A stretch of DNA of 64,000 bases from Chitinophagaceae bacterium (GTDB lineage Bacteria; Bacteroidota; Bacteroidia; Chitinophagales; Chitinophagaceae): positions 61,345 through 125,344 of the forward strand of contig JAHBTL010000018.1 of NCBI GenBank assembly GCA_019638615.1. The letters are read 5' to 3'. Shown in pieces: positions 1-8,259 of the stretch (its first letter is position 1; each line of letters opens with the position of its first letter). The notes under the pieces are model-generated. The model ran no database searches, was not told the origin of the DNA, and saw nothing but the letters and a program-made list of their open reading frames with translations. The position numbers and the translations under genes are program-made.

Positions 1-2
1 GT

Positions 3-506
3 CTGAACCTTGACGAGGATGTCTATTTTGAAATAATAAAAACCAAAACCGCCTCCCTGCTGGCTTCCGCCTGCTCCGCGGGCGCATGGTCGGCCTGCCA
101 GAATGATGAAACGGCAGAAAAGTTCAGACAGTTTGGAGAATATACAGGTATTGCGTTCCAAATAAAAGACGACTTGTTTGATTATGGGGCAGACATTGTT
201 GGCAAGCCCACCGGCAACGATATTAAAGAAAAAAAGCTAACGATTCCGCTTATTTATACTTTAAGCCATGTAGAGCCGGGCAAGCGAAGAGAACTTATCT
301 ATATTCTTAAAAACCAAAACAGGATAAAATCCAAGGTCAATTATGTAATAGACCAGGTGAAGCAGGCCGGGGGCATAGAATATGGTATAAAAAAAATGAC
401 AGAGTACCGCGACAAAGCTTTGTCATTATTGCATGAATTTCCTCCTTCGGAGACGCGGCAGGCATTAGAAGAATTGGTAAATTACACAACCGACAGAAAG
501 CATTAG
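3..506 (+). CDS. Polyprenyl diphosphate synthase, C-terminal part (5' end outside window)
   Basis: This frame is open from the window edge, so the gene starts upstream; about 167 residues are visible. The family condenses isopentenyl diphosphate onto an allylic diphosphate to make the long chain of menaquinone. Seen directly: the KTKTASLLASACSAGA helix typical of trans-prenyltransferases, then FQIKDDLFDYGAD, the second Asp-rich motif (DDxxD) that binds the magnesium-diphosphate, followed by GKPTGNDIKEKKLTIPLIYTL. The first Asp-rich motif lies outside the window. Chain length (octaprenyl, heptaprenyl and so on) cannot be read from this part. recJ follows 15 bp downstream on the same strand, so the genes are probably co-transcribed. 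Confidence 0.9.
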   Translation: MNLDEDVYFEIIKTKTASLLASACSAGAWSACQNDETAEKFRQFGEYTGIAFQIKDDLFDYGADIVGKPTGNDIKEKKLTIPLIYTLSHVEPGKRRELIYILKNQNRIKSKVNYVIDQVKQAGGIEYGIKKMTEYRDKALSLLHEFPPSETRQALEELVNYTTDRKH

Positions 507-521
507 AAAAGTAAAGGCAGG

Positions 522-2231
522 ATGGAAAAAAGATGGCATATACTAAAAACACCGCAGCAAGCCACAGACCAGTTGTTTGCAGCCCTTAATATCCATCCGG
601 TAATTTGCAGCATACTGGCCCAACGCGGCATTTCCAGCTTCAACGAGGCAAAAAGTTATTTCCGTCCAAATCTTGACCATTTACATGATCCTTTTTTGAT
701 GAAGGATATGGAGAAAGCGCTCGGGAGATTATTAACCGCTTTTGCCAACAATGAAAAAATCCTGGTATTTGGTGATTATGATGTAGATGGCACTACCGCA
801 GTAGCCTGCATGTACCAGTTCCTTTGTAAAGTATATACTCCGGAATACATTAAATTTTATATTCCGCACCGGTACCGGGAGGGATACGGCGTTTCCAGGC
901 AGGGCATTGATTATGCGTTTGAAAACGATATTACCCTTATTATTTCGCTGGACTGTGGCATTAAATCTGCCGACCTTATCAGGTATGCCCGGTCAATAGG
1001 CATTGATTTTATTGTGTGCGACCACCATTTACCCGATGAAGTGCTTCCCCCGGCCACAGCCATACTTAATCCTAAACAGAAAGATTGTGCATACCCGTAC
1101 AAAGAGCTTTGCGGCTGTGGTGTTGGCTTTAAGCTTATTACCGCATTGGCAAGGCACTTTTCCCTCCCTGAATCATCTTATCACTGTTACCTCGACCTGG
1201 TTGCCACCGCTATTGCGGCCGATATAGTGCCGATGACAGGTGAAAACAGGATACTGGCATATTATGGTGTTAAGCAGGTGAACGAAGATCCGTCGCCGGG
1301 CATTAAAGCATTGATAGAGCTGAGCGGATTGAAACAAACCGTTATTCATATTACCAACCTTGTTTTTGTTATTGCCCCCAGGGTGAATGCGGCAGGGCGT
1401 ATGGACGATGCAAGAAAGGCTGTTCAATTATTTATTGAAAAAGATTATACAAAAGCAAGAGAATATGCAGGCTTTTTGCACAACGACAATGATGAACGAA
1501 AAGAGGCCGACAGCAGCATAACCGAACAGGCGCTGAGCATTATTGCAAATGATGAAGTATTGGTACAGCGTAAAACAACGGTGGTATATCAGCCCCACTG
1601 GCATAAAGGTGTGGTTGGCATTGTAGCCTCGCGGCTGATTGAGAAATATTATCGTCCAACCATTGTCCTGACCCAAAGCGGGTCTGTTGTGGCAGGCAGC
1701 GCGCGCAGCGTGCCGGGCTTTAACCTGTACGAGGCGGTACATGCATGCCGTCAGCATCTTCTTGGTTACGGGGGACATTTCGCAGCCGCAGGCATGACGC
1801 TCCTGCCGGAACAGGTAGAATTATTCAGCCAGAAATTTGAAGAAGTGGTAACGGCCCTGATAACTCCTGAATTATTGATTCCTGTATTGACCATAGATGC
1901 GGAAATTCAACTTTCGGACATTAAGCAGCCGTTTTATAACATTCTTTGCCAAATGGAACCTTACGGCCCCGAAAACCTGCGCCCGGTATTTGTATGCAGG
2001 AACGTATTGGATACTGGGAACTCAAGACTGGTAAAAGAGCAGCATATAAAATTCTCCGTTAAGCAGGGCAATACCATTATGAATGGCATAGGGTTCAACC
2101 TTGCCGAAAAATTTGAACTGCTCTTGCAGAAAAAAAATATTGATATTGTTTTTACAATAGACGAAAATGAATGGAACGGAGTCAAAAGTCTTCAACTTAA
2201 AGTACTGGATCTTGCATTAAGCAGCAATTGA
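522..2231 (+). CDS. recJ: Single-stranded-DNA-specific exonuclease RecJ
   Basis: RecJ degrades single-stranded DNA 5' to 3' in recombination and mismatch repair. The 569-residue protein has the full DHH-DHHA1 order: FGDYDVDG at 83-90 (motif I), SLDCGI at 142-147 (motif II), CDHHLP at 166-171 (DHH, motif III), HKGVVGIVASRL at 361-372 and GYGGHFAAAG at 415-424, the GGH motif of the DHHA1 domain. Metal-binding Asp and His residues are intact and the length is normal for the family. The ATG at 522 follows a weak purine-rich ribosome site (aaaggcagg). The stop codon overlaps the TTG start of the next gene, suggesting translational coupling. Confidence 0.97.
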   Translation: MEKRWHILKTPQQATDQLFAALNIHPVICSILAQRGISSFNEAKSYFRPNLDHLHDPFLMKDMEKALGRLLTAFANNEKILVFGDYDVDGTTAVACMYQFLCKVYTPEYIKFYIPHRYREGYGVSRQGIDYAFENDITLIISLDCGIKSADLIRYARSIGIDFIVCDHHLPDEVLPPATAILNPKQKDCAYPYKELCGCGVGFKLITALARHFSLPESSYHCYLDLVATAIAADIVPMTGENRILAYYGVKQVNEDPSPGIKALIELSGLKQTVIHITNLVFVIAPRVNAAGRMDDARKAVQLFIEKDYTKAREYAGFLHNDNDERKEADSSITEQALSIIANDEVLVQRKTTVVYQPHWHKGVVGIVASRLIEKYYRPTIVLTQSGSVVAGSARSVPGFNLYEAVHACRQHLLGYGGHFAAAGMTLLPEQVELFSQKFEEVVTALITPELLIPVLTIDAEIQLSDIKQPFYNILCQMEPYGPENLRPVFVCRNVLDTGNSRLVKEQHIKFSVKQGNTIMNGIGFNLAEKFELLLQKKNIDIVFTIDENEWNGVKSLQLKVLDLALSSN

Positions 2232-2923
2232 AAAAATGGTATAACTATATAAAATTATTCTGGTATTTTGCTTCCAACTGGAATCCTGTGCTGGCCTGCT
2301 TTATACTACATCACGAAATACGCGGAGAAAAGAAATACAGGCTTGACACTTCCAACCCTGCTGAGCTGAAAAACCTTACTATTGTAAATGGTGATATACA
2401 GCATTCATCGAGATATGAAGCTGTTAATTACTTTATACTGGAAGCATTGCTTGCAAGATTAATAACACTCACTGCTTCCCGCAGATTTACCGACCTGGGT
2501 TGTGGCAAGGGACGTGCCATGGTGGTAGCGGCACATTATGGCTTTACAAATATTACAGGAGTCGACTTTGCAAGCGAAGTATGCGACAGCGCCAGAAAAA
2601 ACATGCAGAAAGCGGCTGAAACTTTTCCTATAGAATATCAGGTATTATGTTGCAATGTGTTGGATTACACCATCCATGAAAACGACAGTGTTTTTTTTAT
2701 GTTCAACCCCTTCGGCCAGCAAACGCTTTTTGCTTTTCTTGAAAAGCTGGAAACATCCGTCAAAGAGCACCCCCGCGTTGTTTATTTTTTGTATGCAAGC
2801 CCGCGCCATATAGAAACTTTTTTTGAATTTGAGTATGAGCCTGTATACCGAAAAAGGAAATTAAGATGGCTGGATGGCGTGATCCTGAAAAAAGATCCTG
2901 CTGCAATACCTGAAGAACAATAA
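2228..2923 (+). CDS. Class I SAM-dependent methyltransferase
   Basis: This 231-residue protein has a Rossmann-type methyltransferase core: FTDLGCGKGRAMVVAA (motif I, SAM binding, about residues 87-102), GVDFA (motif II acidic strand end) and FFMFNPF near 160 in the motif IV position. The substrate is unknown. The N-terminal 80 residues are hydrophobic and aromatic and may form a cap. Translation appears to start at a TTG overlapping the TGA of recJ; the nearby ATG at 2236 is out of frame. The overlap argues for coupling to recJ. It could methylate a protein or a small molecule; nothing in the sequence decides. Confidence 0.82.
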   Translation: MKKWYNYIKLFWYFASNWNPVLACFILHHEIRGEKKYRLDTSNPAELKNLTIVNGDIQHSSRYEAVNYFILEALLARLITLTASRRFTDLGCGKGRAMVVAAHYGFTNITGVDFASEVCDSARKNMQKAAETFPIEYQVLCCNVLDYTIHENDSVFFMFNPFGQQTLFAFLEKLETSVKEHPRVVYFLYASPRHIETFFEFEYEPVYRKRKLRWLDGVILKKDPAAIPEEQ

Positions 2924-2946
2924 ATGCCCGGCAATTACCAGGCATT
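2923..2946. terminator. Bidirectional hairpin between convergent genes
   Basis: AATGCC (2923-2928) pairs with GGCATT (2941-2946), with inner CGG/CC pairing. It lies between the methyltransferase end and the htpG end, and both flanks are AT-rich. It could end transcription from both sides. Confidence 0.5.
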
Positions 2947-2973
2947 ATATTATTTCTATCAGTTTCAAAGAGA

Positions 2974-4824
2974 TCAGCTTTCAATAATGATCTTACTTTT
3001 TCTCTCTCCTCCTATCAGCTCCACGCTCCTGTTAATGAATTCAGTAAGATTATTGCCCTTTAAAAGCCCCTGCGACAGCAATGCCAGGTCTGCGAGGTTG
3101 TGAACCAGCTTTTGTTTTTTTGCGCTGTCGCTTTCGCTAAGTATGTTCTGAAATACAGGATGATTTCCATTAACTGTTAATGTCACTTCATCCGGCATAT
3201 TAGCATAAAAATTAGCCATGGGTCCGCTTACAGCCGCCATATCTTTCATACGGCGCATAAACTCTGGACGGGTTGCTACTACAGGCGGCGCTTCAGGACT
3301 TAACCCTTTTACATCCACCGTCATATTAATATCCTGCACTTTTACATCAAACAGGCTTTTTAAAGCACTCACCTCATCTGCAGAAAGAACAGAATCGCCT
3401 GCCTCCTGCTTATCAATCAAGTTATCCGCTATATCCGCATCTACACGTGTAAAAACAACGTTCTCCCACTTATGCTCTACCTGGTTTATAAAGGCCGCAT
3501 CCACCAGAGTTTCCATTTTCACTACTATATAACCCTTGGCTTTTGCCTGTTGTATATAAGCATCCTGCTGAACAGGGTGGGTGGTGTACAAAACAACCAG
3601 CTTACCCTCTTTGTTCTTCTGTAATGTTTCAGTAGCCAGCCGGTATTCTTCCAATGTGTAAAATTTACCGCCGTCAACATCTTCAAACAGGTTGAACTTA
3701 TTCGCTTTTTCGAAAAACTTATCGTCCGTCATCATTCCATACTTCACAAACAATCCAATGCTTTCCCATTTTTCCTCGAACTCCTTTCTTTCTTTATTAA
3801 AAATTTCCTCCAGTTTATCTGCTACTTTCTTTGTGATGTAATTATTGATCTTTTTAACGTTGGGATCGCCCTGCAAATAACTCCGGCTTACGTTCAATGG
3901 AATATCGGGCGAATCAATTACTCCCTGGAGCAACATCAGGAATTCAGGTACAATATCCTTTACCTCTTCTGTTACAAAAACCTGGTTGCTATACAGTTGA
4001 ATCTTATCTTTCTGGATCTCATAGCTTTGCTTGATTTTGGGGAAGTACAATATGCCTGTAAGATTAAAGGGATAATCTACATTTAAATGGATCCAGAATA
4101 AGGGTGTTTCATTAAAGGGATACAATTCCTTGTAAAAGTTCTGGTAATCTTCGGTAGTTAGTTCCGACGGTTTTTTAGTCCACGCCGGGGCCGTATTGTT
4201 GATTTGTTTATCCTCAAAAAATATAGGTACCGGTAAGAAGCGGCAGAACTTTTCCAGTATCTGCCTCAATCTTGAAGCATCCAAAAACTCCTTGCTTTCC
4301 TCGTTTATATGCAGTACTATATCTGTTCCTCTTTCTGCCTTTTCCGCTTCTTCGAGCGTAAATGCGGGACTTCCGTCGCATTCCCATTTAACAGCAGGCT
4401 GATCCTGCTGATAGGATTTCGTAATAACTTCCACCTTATCGCTCACCATGAACGACGAATAAAAGCCCAATCCAAAATGACCTATAATATTGGCTTCATT
4501 TTGCCCTTTATATTTCTGAAGAAATTCCTCCGCACCGCTGAAAGCTACCTGGTTCAGGTATTTGTCTACTTCCGCCGCAGTCATACCTACGCCCTTATCA
4601 GCTATCGTAATGGTTTTAGCTTCCGTATCCAGCTTTACATCAATCCGCAATTCACCTAATTCTCCTTTTGCCTCACCGATAGAAGAAAGCGTTTTTAGTT
4701 TTTGGGTAGCGTCAACAGCATTGCTTACCAGTTCGCGTAAAAAAATGTCATGTTCACTATAAAGAAACTTTTTAATAATCGGGAAAATATTCTCAGTCTG
4801 AACCCGTATGTTTCCTTTTTGCAT
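2974..4824 (-). CDS. htpG: Molecular chaperone HtpG (Hsp90)
   Basis: Bacterial Hsp90, a cytosolic ATP-dependent dimeric chaperone. The 616-residue length is normal. Visible landmarks are FLRELVSNAVDA (28-39) with the ATP/Mg-binding Glu and Asn, DKGVGM (76-81) and IGHFGLGFYSSFMV (114-127), which form the GHKL nucleotide pocket. The middle domain contains the conserved SYLQGDP segment, and the C-terminal dimerisation region ends in SKIIIES. The ATG is at 4822-4824. The gene is monocistronic, with an upstream element (4871-4910) shared with dnaK and hsp20 in this window, so heat-shock control is inferred. Confidence 0.98.
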   Translation of the reverse strand: MQKGNIRVQTENIFPIIKKFLYSEHDIFLRELVSNAVDATQKLKTLSSIGEAKGELGELRIDVKLDTEAKTITIADKGVGMTAAEVDKYLNQVAFSGAEEFLQKYKGQNEANIIGHFGLGFYSSFMVSDKVEVITKSYQQDQPAVKWECDGSPAFTLEEAEKAERGTDIVLHINEESKEFLDASRLRQILEKFCRFLPVPIFFEDKQINNTAPAWTKKPSELTTEDYQNFYKELYPFNETPLFWIHLNVDYPFNLTGILYFPKIKQSYEIQKDKIQLYSNQVFVTEEVKDIVPEFLMLLQGVIDSPDIPLNVSRSYLQGDPNVKKINNYITKKVADKLEEIFNKERKEFEEKWESIGLFVKYGMMTDDKFFEKANKFNLFEDVDGGKFYTLEEYRLATETLQKNKEGKLVVLYTTHPVQQDAYIQQAKAKGYIVVKMETLVDAAFINQVEHKWENVVFTRVDADIADNLIDKQEAGDSVLSADEVSALKSLFDVKVQDINMTVDVKGLSPEAPPVVATRPEFMRRMKDMAAVSGPMANFYANMPDEVTLTVNGNHPVFQNILSESDSAKKQKLVHNLADLALLSQGLLKGNNLTEFINRSVELIGGERKSKIIIES

Positions 4825-4870
4825 ATTCTTATTATTAATTTTTGTAATAAAATTTGATTATAAAAGCTTT

Positions 4871-4910
4871 CAAATAAAATGCCATCAGCTTAATATATGA
4901 CAGGTTGGCA
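4871..4910 (-). promoter_or_regulatory. Candidate heat-shock element upstream of htpG
   Basis: Read on the minus strand: TGCCA, exactly 21 bp, TGGCAT, 5 bp, TTG. The TTG ends 47 bp before the htpG start codon. The same layout occurs before dnaK (10221-10260) and hsp20 (47588-47627). An extra TGTCA follows the first half-site here. The two half-sites are 26 bp apart, the same as the spacing between the -33 and -7 boxes of Bacteroidota promoters, so the element probably overlaps the promoter. Confidence 0.7.
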
Positions 4911-5080
4911 AAATTTGAAGTTTGACGTTTTGGGTTTGACATTTGGAGTTTTGGCTGAATAGAGGGTTTTAAATTCCACCTAAATATTACGCATTATTAT
5001 AACATCAGACTTCAAACCATTAACTCCAGACCCAAAACAATAAACCATAAACTTTCAATAGCATATATAACAAAAAAACC

Positions 5081-5088
5081 TACCTTTG
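5081..5088 (+). promoter_or_regulatory. -7 promoter box of the rpsF operon
   Basis: TACCTTTG matches the Bacteroidota primary-sigma -7 consensus TAnnTTTG exactly and sits 35 bp before the rpsF start. No clear -33 TTG box was found at the expected spacing. The rest of the 298-bp gap (4825-5122) holds the htpG element and an imperfect inverted pair of TTTGAAGTTTG-like and CAGACTTCAAA-like stretches. Confidence 0.6.
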
Positions 5089-5122
5089 CACCCCATATTT
5101 TTTTTAACCAAAATTCAGGGTA

Positions 5123-5479
5123 ATGAACAATTATGAATTGATGGTGATTTTTACCCCTGTTCTGAGCGAAGAAGAATTTAAAAATGCTCAGAAAAAATAC
5201 ACGGATCTGGTTGCCCAGGTGGGCGGCGAGATCGTGCATTCTAACCCCTGGGGGTTAAAATCACTGGCGTATCCCGTCCAGAAGAAGACCACTGGTATCT
5301 ACTGGGTAGTGGAATTTACTGCGCCATCCAGCTTCAATGAAACTTTGAAGATTCAACTGCTTCGTGACGAGCAGGTATTACGTCACATGGTAACGAGACT
5401 CGATAAATACGCCGTCGCGTACAATGCCAGAAAGAAAAGTGGTGTAAATTATAAAAACGAAAAAGTGGAGGCTGAATAA
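5123..5479 (+). CDS. rpsF: 30S ribosomal protein bS6
   Basis: This 118-residue protein begins [18 protein letters not shown], the standard bS6 N-terminus, and carries the [21 protein letters not shown] core strand and [16 protein letters not shown]. bS6 pairs with bS18 on the platform of the small subunit. It is the first gene of the conserved rpsF-rpsR-rplI operon; rpsR starts one base after its stop. A -7 promoter box lies at 5081-5088. Confidence 0.97.
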   Translation: MNNYELMVIFTPVLSEEEFKNAQKKYTDLVAQVGGEIVHSNPWGLKSLAYPVQKKTTGIYWVVEFTAPSSFNETLKIQLLRDEQVLRHMVTRLDKYAVAYNARKKSGVNYKNEKVEAE

Positions 5480-5480
5480 C

Positions 5481-5747
5481 ATGGCAAAAGCAAATGAAAT
5501 TAAGTACCTGACGGCTATTAAAACCGAGAAGCCCAAGAAGAAATTCTGCCGCTTTAAAAAGTACGGTATTAAGTACATTGATTACAAGGACGTGGAGTTT
5601 TTGAAAAAATTCCTGAACGAGCAGGGTAAAATGTTGCCCCGCCGTATTACCGGTAATTCATTAAAGTACCAGCGTAAAGTGTCTGAAGCTATCAAAAAGG
5701 CACGTCAAATGGCGTTATTGCCGTATGTAACTGATCTTTTAAAGTAG
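5481..5747 (+). CDS. rpsR: 30S ribosomal protein bS18
   Basis: This 88-residue protein contains the bS18 signature [23 protein letters not shown] followed by [34 protein letters not shown], the RNA-binding face that docks with bS6. A single Cys remains at the position where some bS18 proteins bind zinc, so this is the C-minus form. Its stop codon overlaps the strong AGGAGG ribosome site of rplI. Confidence 0.97.
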   Translation: MAKANEIKYLTAIKTEKPKKKFCRFKKYGIKYIDYKDVEFLKKFLNEQGKMLPRRITGNSLKYQRKVSEAIKKARQMALLPYVTDLLK

Positions 5748-5751
5748 GAGG
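5746..5751 (+). promoter_or_regulatory. Strong Shine-Dalgarno site of rplI
   Basis: A perfect AGGAGG sits five bases before the rplI ATG and overlaps the rpsR TAG stop. Strong Shine-Dalgarno sites are rare in Bacteroidota, so the site is notable and fixes the rplI start. Confidence 0.75.
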
Positions 5752-5756
5752 CAATC

Positions 5757-6203
5757 ATGGAAGTAATCTTAATACAAGACGTAGACAACCTGGGTTCGGC
5801 CAATGAAAAGGTGAAGGTAAAAAGCGGTTACGCCCGTAATTATCTGATCCCTCAAAAGTTTGCAATCGAAGCATCTCCTTCTAACTTAAAACAACTGGAA
5901 GAGAAATTAAAGCAGTTGAAAAAGAAAGAAGAAAAGCTGCTGGCCGAGATCAACCAGGTAATCAGCAAGCTCAACGAAAGCCCGCTCAGTATCGGCGCCA
6001 AAACCGGCACTTCGGGTAAAATTTTCGGAAGCATCACCACAGTTCAGATTGCACGCGCAATCCGCGATCAAAAAGGATATGAAATAGACCGTCGTCGTAT
6101 TCAAATCCTGGATGAAGTAAAAGAACTTGGTACCCACAAAGCAAAAATAGACTTTGGTAACGGCAACGAAACTGAACTTAGTTTTGAAGTTGTTGCCGAG
6201 TAA
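5757..6203 (+). CDS. rplI: 50S ribosomal protein bL9
   Basis: This 148-residue protein starts MEVILIQDVDNLGSANEKVKVKSGYARNYLIPQKFA, the conserved bL9 N-terminal rRNA-binding domain. A long charged connecting helix (about residues 40-75, rich in KQLEEKLKQLKKKEEK) follows, then the C-terminal domain with GKIFGSITT. bL9 binds 23S rRNA near the L1 stalk. It is the last gene of the operon, ended by a strong hairpin terminator at 6212-6239. Confidence 0.97.
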   Translation: MEVILIQDVDNLGSANEKVKVKSGYARNYLIPQKFAIEASPSNLKQLEEKLKQLKKKEEKLLAEINQVISKLNESPLSIGAKTGTSGKIFGSITTVQIARAIRDQKGYEIDRRRIQILDEVKELGTHKAKIDFGNGNETELSFEVVAE

Positions 6204-6211
6204 ATATTAAA

Positions 6212-6239
6212 AGCAGGAATCAGTCATTCCTGCTTTTTT
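6212..6239 (+). terminator. Rho-independent terminator of rpsF-rpsR-rplI
   Basis: AGCAGGAAT (6212-6220), a 5-base loop, then ATTCCTGCT (6226-6234) give a perfect 9-bp stem followed by a run of T residues. Confidence 0.9.
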
Positions 6240-6351
6240 GCTCGGTTAATACTGTATTTATATTTATATTATTTTACATATAGGGTGTAAATAATATAAA
6301 TATGATTCAATTATTACACTTTTATTTTGGAAAGCAGTATCTTCACAAAGA

Positions 6352-6439
6352 AGTAATGTCCGTTAGTTCCTATTCTGGCTGGTTTTACGGCTAACCTCCG
6401 GGTTTCTCAGATCATTGTAGCGACTAGGTTTCCATTACT
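6352..6439 (+). promoter_or_regulatory. Structured 5' leader of the RRM protein gene
   Basis: AGTAATG (6352-6358) can pair with CATTACT (6433-6439), enclosing an inner GTTAG (6362-6366)/CTAAC (6391-6395) stem and a GC-richer middle. The block ends 34 bp before the ATG and codes for nothing. It looks like a folded leader of a cold- or self-regulated RNA-binding protein gene. The structure was found by eye only. The AT-rich 6240-6350 stretch holds only a poor -7-like TTTATTTTG. Confidence 0.45.
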
Positions 6440-6473
6440 AATTTCAATTTTCACTTATTAAATTTTTGTTACA

Positions 6474-6860
6474 ATGAACTTGTATGTAGGCAACCTCTCT
6501 TGGACCATGACGGAGGACGACCTTAGAACTTTATTTGAACAGTATGGTACTGTTACTTCAATTAAAATTGTAAAGGATCGCGAAACCGGCAGAAGCAAAG
6601 GCTTTGGCTTTGTTGAAATGGAGAACGATACCGAAGCTCAAAATGCATTAAGCAGCCTGTACGATAAAGAAGTACAAGGAAGAAAAATCGTTATTAACGA
6701 AGCCCAGGAAAGGCCAGCTAAATCCGGCGGCGGTGGCGGATTCAAGAAAAGAAGCTTTGGCGGCGGCGGTGGCGGCGGCTACAACAAAGGCGGTGGTGGC
6801 GGATATCGCGACCGTGACCGTGGCGGCTATAATAAGAGAGATTACAATAACGATTATTAA
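6474..6860 (+). CDS. RRM-type RNA-binding protein with Gly-rich tail
   Basis: This 128-residue protein has one RNA recognition motif: RNP2 is LYVGNL (residues 3-8) and RNP1 is KGFGFVEM (about 43-50). The tail from about residue 83 is almost entirely glycine with Arg, Tyr, Asn and Lys (GGGGG runs, RDRDRGGYNKRDY), like eukaryotic and cyanobacterial glycine-rich RNA-binding proteins. In Bacteroidota such proteins are common and may take the place of other RNA chaperones; that role is inference. Its gene stands alone, with a 5' leader that looks folded and a strong terminator at 6887-6914. Confidence 0.93.
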   Translation: MNLYVGNLSWTMTEDDLRTLFEQYGTVTSIKIVKDRETGRSKGFGFVEMENDTEAQNALSSLYDKEVQGRKIVINEAQERPAKSGGGGGFKKRSFGGGGGGGYNKGGGGGYRDRDRGGYNKRDYNNDY

Positions 6861-6886
6861 TCTGTACATCATTTTCATGCTAAATA

Positions 6887-6914
6887 AAATCCCGGCTCAC
6901 GCCGGGATTTTTTG
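6887..6914 (+). terminator. Rho-independent terminator after the RRM gene
   Basis: AAATCCCGGC (6887-6896), loop TCAC, GCCGGGATTT (6901-6910), then more T residues: a perfect 10-bp stem. The gap to 7106 shows nothing else I can name. Confidence 0.92.
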
Positions 6915-7106
6915 TTTTATCCGAAACAACAATCATTGAGGTAGGATAATGAATGATGCATTTATTGCCTCACAGCGTTATCAAATGCAAACTTATACCT
7001 GCATGGCTATTTAGGGTATGCCTTTTGTCTTATAATTACATCCGGAACATTCCATCATTCTAACCTAAGGATCAGGTATAAATTCAATCACTATAAAACC
7101 ATAGGT

Positions 7107-7655
7107 ATGCAAAACAAGCTGTGTAACATCCTGGTCCCAATAGATTTTATGGGAAAGGACAAATGGGCTATAGCCAGGGCTATCGAATTAGCCAGCCATT
7201 TTAATTGCAATATACACCTGGTGCATGTTGTATTTAAACCTGTTTTTCCAATGCTCCCCATCGACTCCAGCCGGTTTACGCCTTATGCCTCGCATATTGA
7301 AATGCAGGAACGCAGGCAAAAACTTGCCGAATTAAAGGCCCTTTACAAAAATCGGTTAAAAGGCGATGGAAATATTGAAATAAGCCTGTTGCAGGGGCGC
7401 CCCAAACAGCAACTAAAAAATTACATTGATAGTTATGCGATGGATATGGTAGTAATGGGGCTGCCTGGATTTAATCTTCTTAAACGATTGATTTCTTCCA
7501 TTTCCATTAGTATCCTGGCTCGAAAAACCAACATTACAGTCTTAACGGTACGTTCCGGCGGACTGATCAGTTATCTTAAGAAAATGGTTCTGCCTTCACA
7601 CAATCATATTCCCATTGAGCATATCGAATTTGCCGGAATGCCCGCAGATTCATAA
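7107..7655 (+). CDS. Universal stress protein family (UspA-like)
   Basis: This 182-residue single-domain protein begins CNILVPIDFMGKDKWAIARAIELA, the usual first strand and helix of UspA folds, followed by IHLVHVVF. Near residue 139 the nucleotide loop reads GLPGFNLLKRLISSIS. The family ATP site is G-x2-G-x9-G-(S/T); here the third Gly is replaced by Ser, so ATP binding is doubtful. A C-terminal extension of about 25 residues follows the last core strand (ITVLTV). Its role in stress tolerance is known only at family level. It stands alone, convergent with the phosphodiesterase gene. Confidence 0.82.
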   Translation: MQNKLCNILVPIDFMGKDKWAIARAIELASHFNCNIHLVHVVFKPVFPMLPIDSSRFTPYASHIEMQERRQKLAELKALYKNRLKGDGNIEISLLQGRPKQQLKNYIDSYAMDMVVMGLPGFNLLKRLISSISISILARKTNITVLTVRSGGLISYLKKMVLPSHNHIPIEHIEFAGMPADS

Positions 7656-7669
7656 AGCATATAATAAAG

Positions 7670-7700
7670 CAGGCAGAAGTATAAAAAAAGTTTCTGCCTG
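7670..7700. terminator. Hairpin between convergent genes
   Basis: CAGGCAGAA (7670-7678) pairs with TTCTGCCTG (7692-7700) around a 13-base loop. The minus-strand side is followed by CTTTATTAT, so it best serves the phosphodiesterase gene. Confidence 0.55.
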
Positions 7701-7702
7701 TC

Positions 7703-8197
7703 TTATCGCGCTCCTAATTCAATCACTTCACAATCACGCATATTGGTTCCGTCAATCACCAGGCGGATGATCGTTCGCACTTTATGCCACCCCTGTCTGC
7801 CTGCGGCTCCGGGATTGATATGAAGGCATTGCAGCTTATCGTCGTACATTACTTTCAGTATGTGCGAATGCCCACTTATAAACAATTTAGCTCCTGAAGA
7901 CTTCAATTTATCTTTTACTCCAGGCGCATATCGCCCCGGATAGCCGGCAATATGCTGCATAAAAACAGGTACCTGCTCTACAGAAAAAAGAGTTTCCTCC
8001 GGGTAAGCAGATCGTATATCGTTTCCATCTATATTGCCGTATACACCCCGCAATAATTTAAAAGAGCTTAATTGTTCCGCCAGCGCAATGTTTCCAAAGT
8101 CGCCGGCATGCCATATTTCATCGCATTGCTCAAAATGCTTAAAAACATTTTCGTCAAGGTAACCGTGCGTATCCGATATAATTCCAATTTTCGTCAT
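7703..8197 (-). CDS. YfcE/MJ0936-like metallophosphoesterase
   Basis: A 164-residue calcineurin-like phosphoesterase. The motifs appear in order: GIISDTHG (DxH), HAGDFG (GD), GNIDG (GNxD), ISGHSH and a following NPG loop, the usual set of the YfcE/MJ0936 group of manganese-dependent phosphodiesterases. The physiological substrate is unknown. I chose the ATG at 8195-8197 because it puts the DxH motif nine residues in, as in the family; the frame extends only five more codons to a TTG. The dnaK terminator lies just upstream, so it is probably transcribed separately. Confidence 0.9.
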   Translation of the reverse strand: MTKIGIISDTHGYLDENVFKHFEQCDEIWHAGDFGNIALAEQLSSFKLLRGVYGNIDGNDIRSAYPEETLFSVEQVPVFMQHIAGYPGRYAPGVKDKLKSSGAKLFISGHSHILKVMYDDKLQCLHINPGAAGRQGWHKVRTIIRLVIDGTNMRDCEVIELGAR

Positions 8198-8210
8198 TAT
8201 TATCATATAC

Positions 8211-8238
8211 AAAAGCCCCTCTGGTTAAAGGGGCTTTT
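8211..8238 (-). terminator. Rho-independent terminator of dnaK
   Basis: AAAAGCCCC (8211-8219) and GGGGCTTTT (8230-8238) form a perfect 9-bp stem 22 bp after the dnaK stop; the minus-strand arm ends in TTTT. Confidence 0.9.
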
Positions 8239-8259
8239 GCAGAAAATGTTTACTCATTA

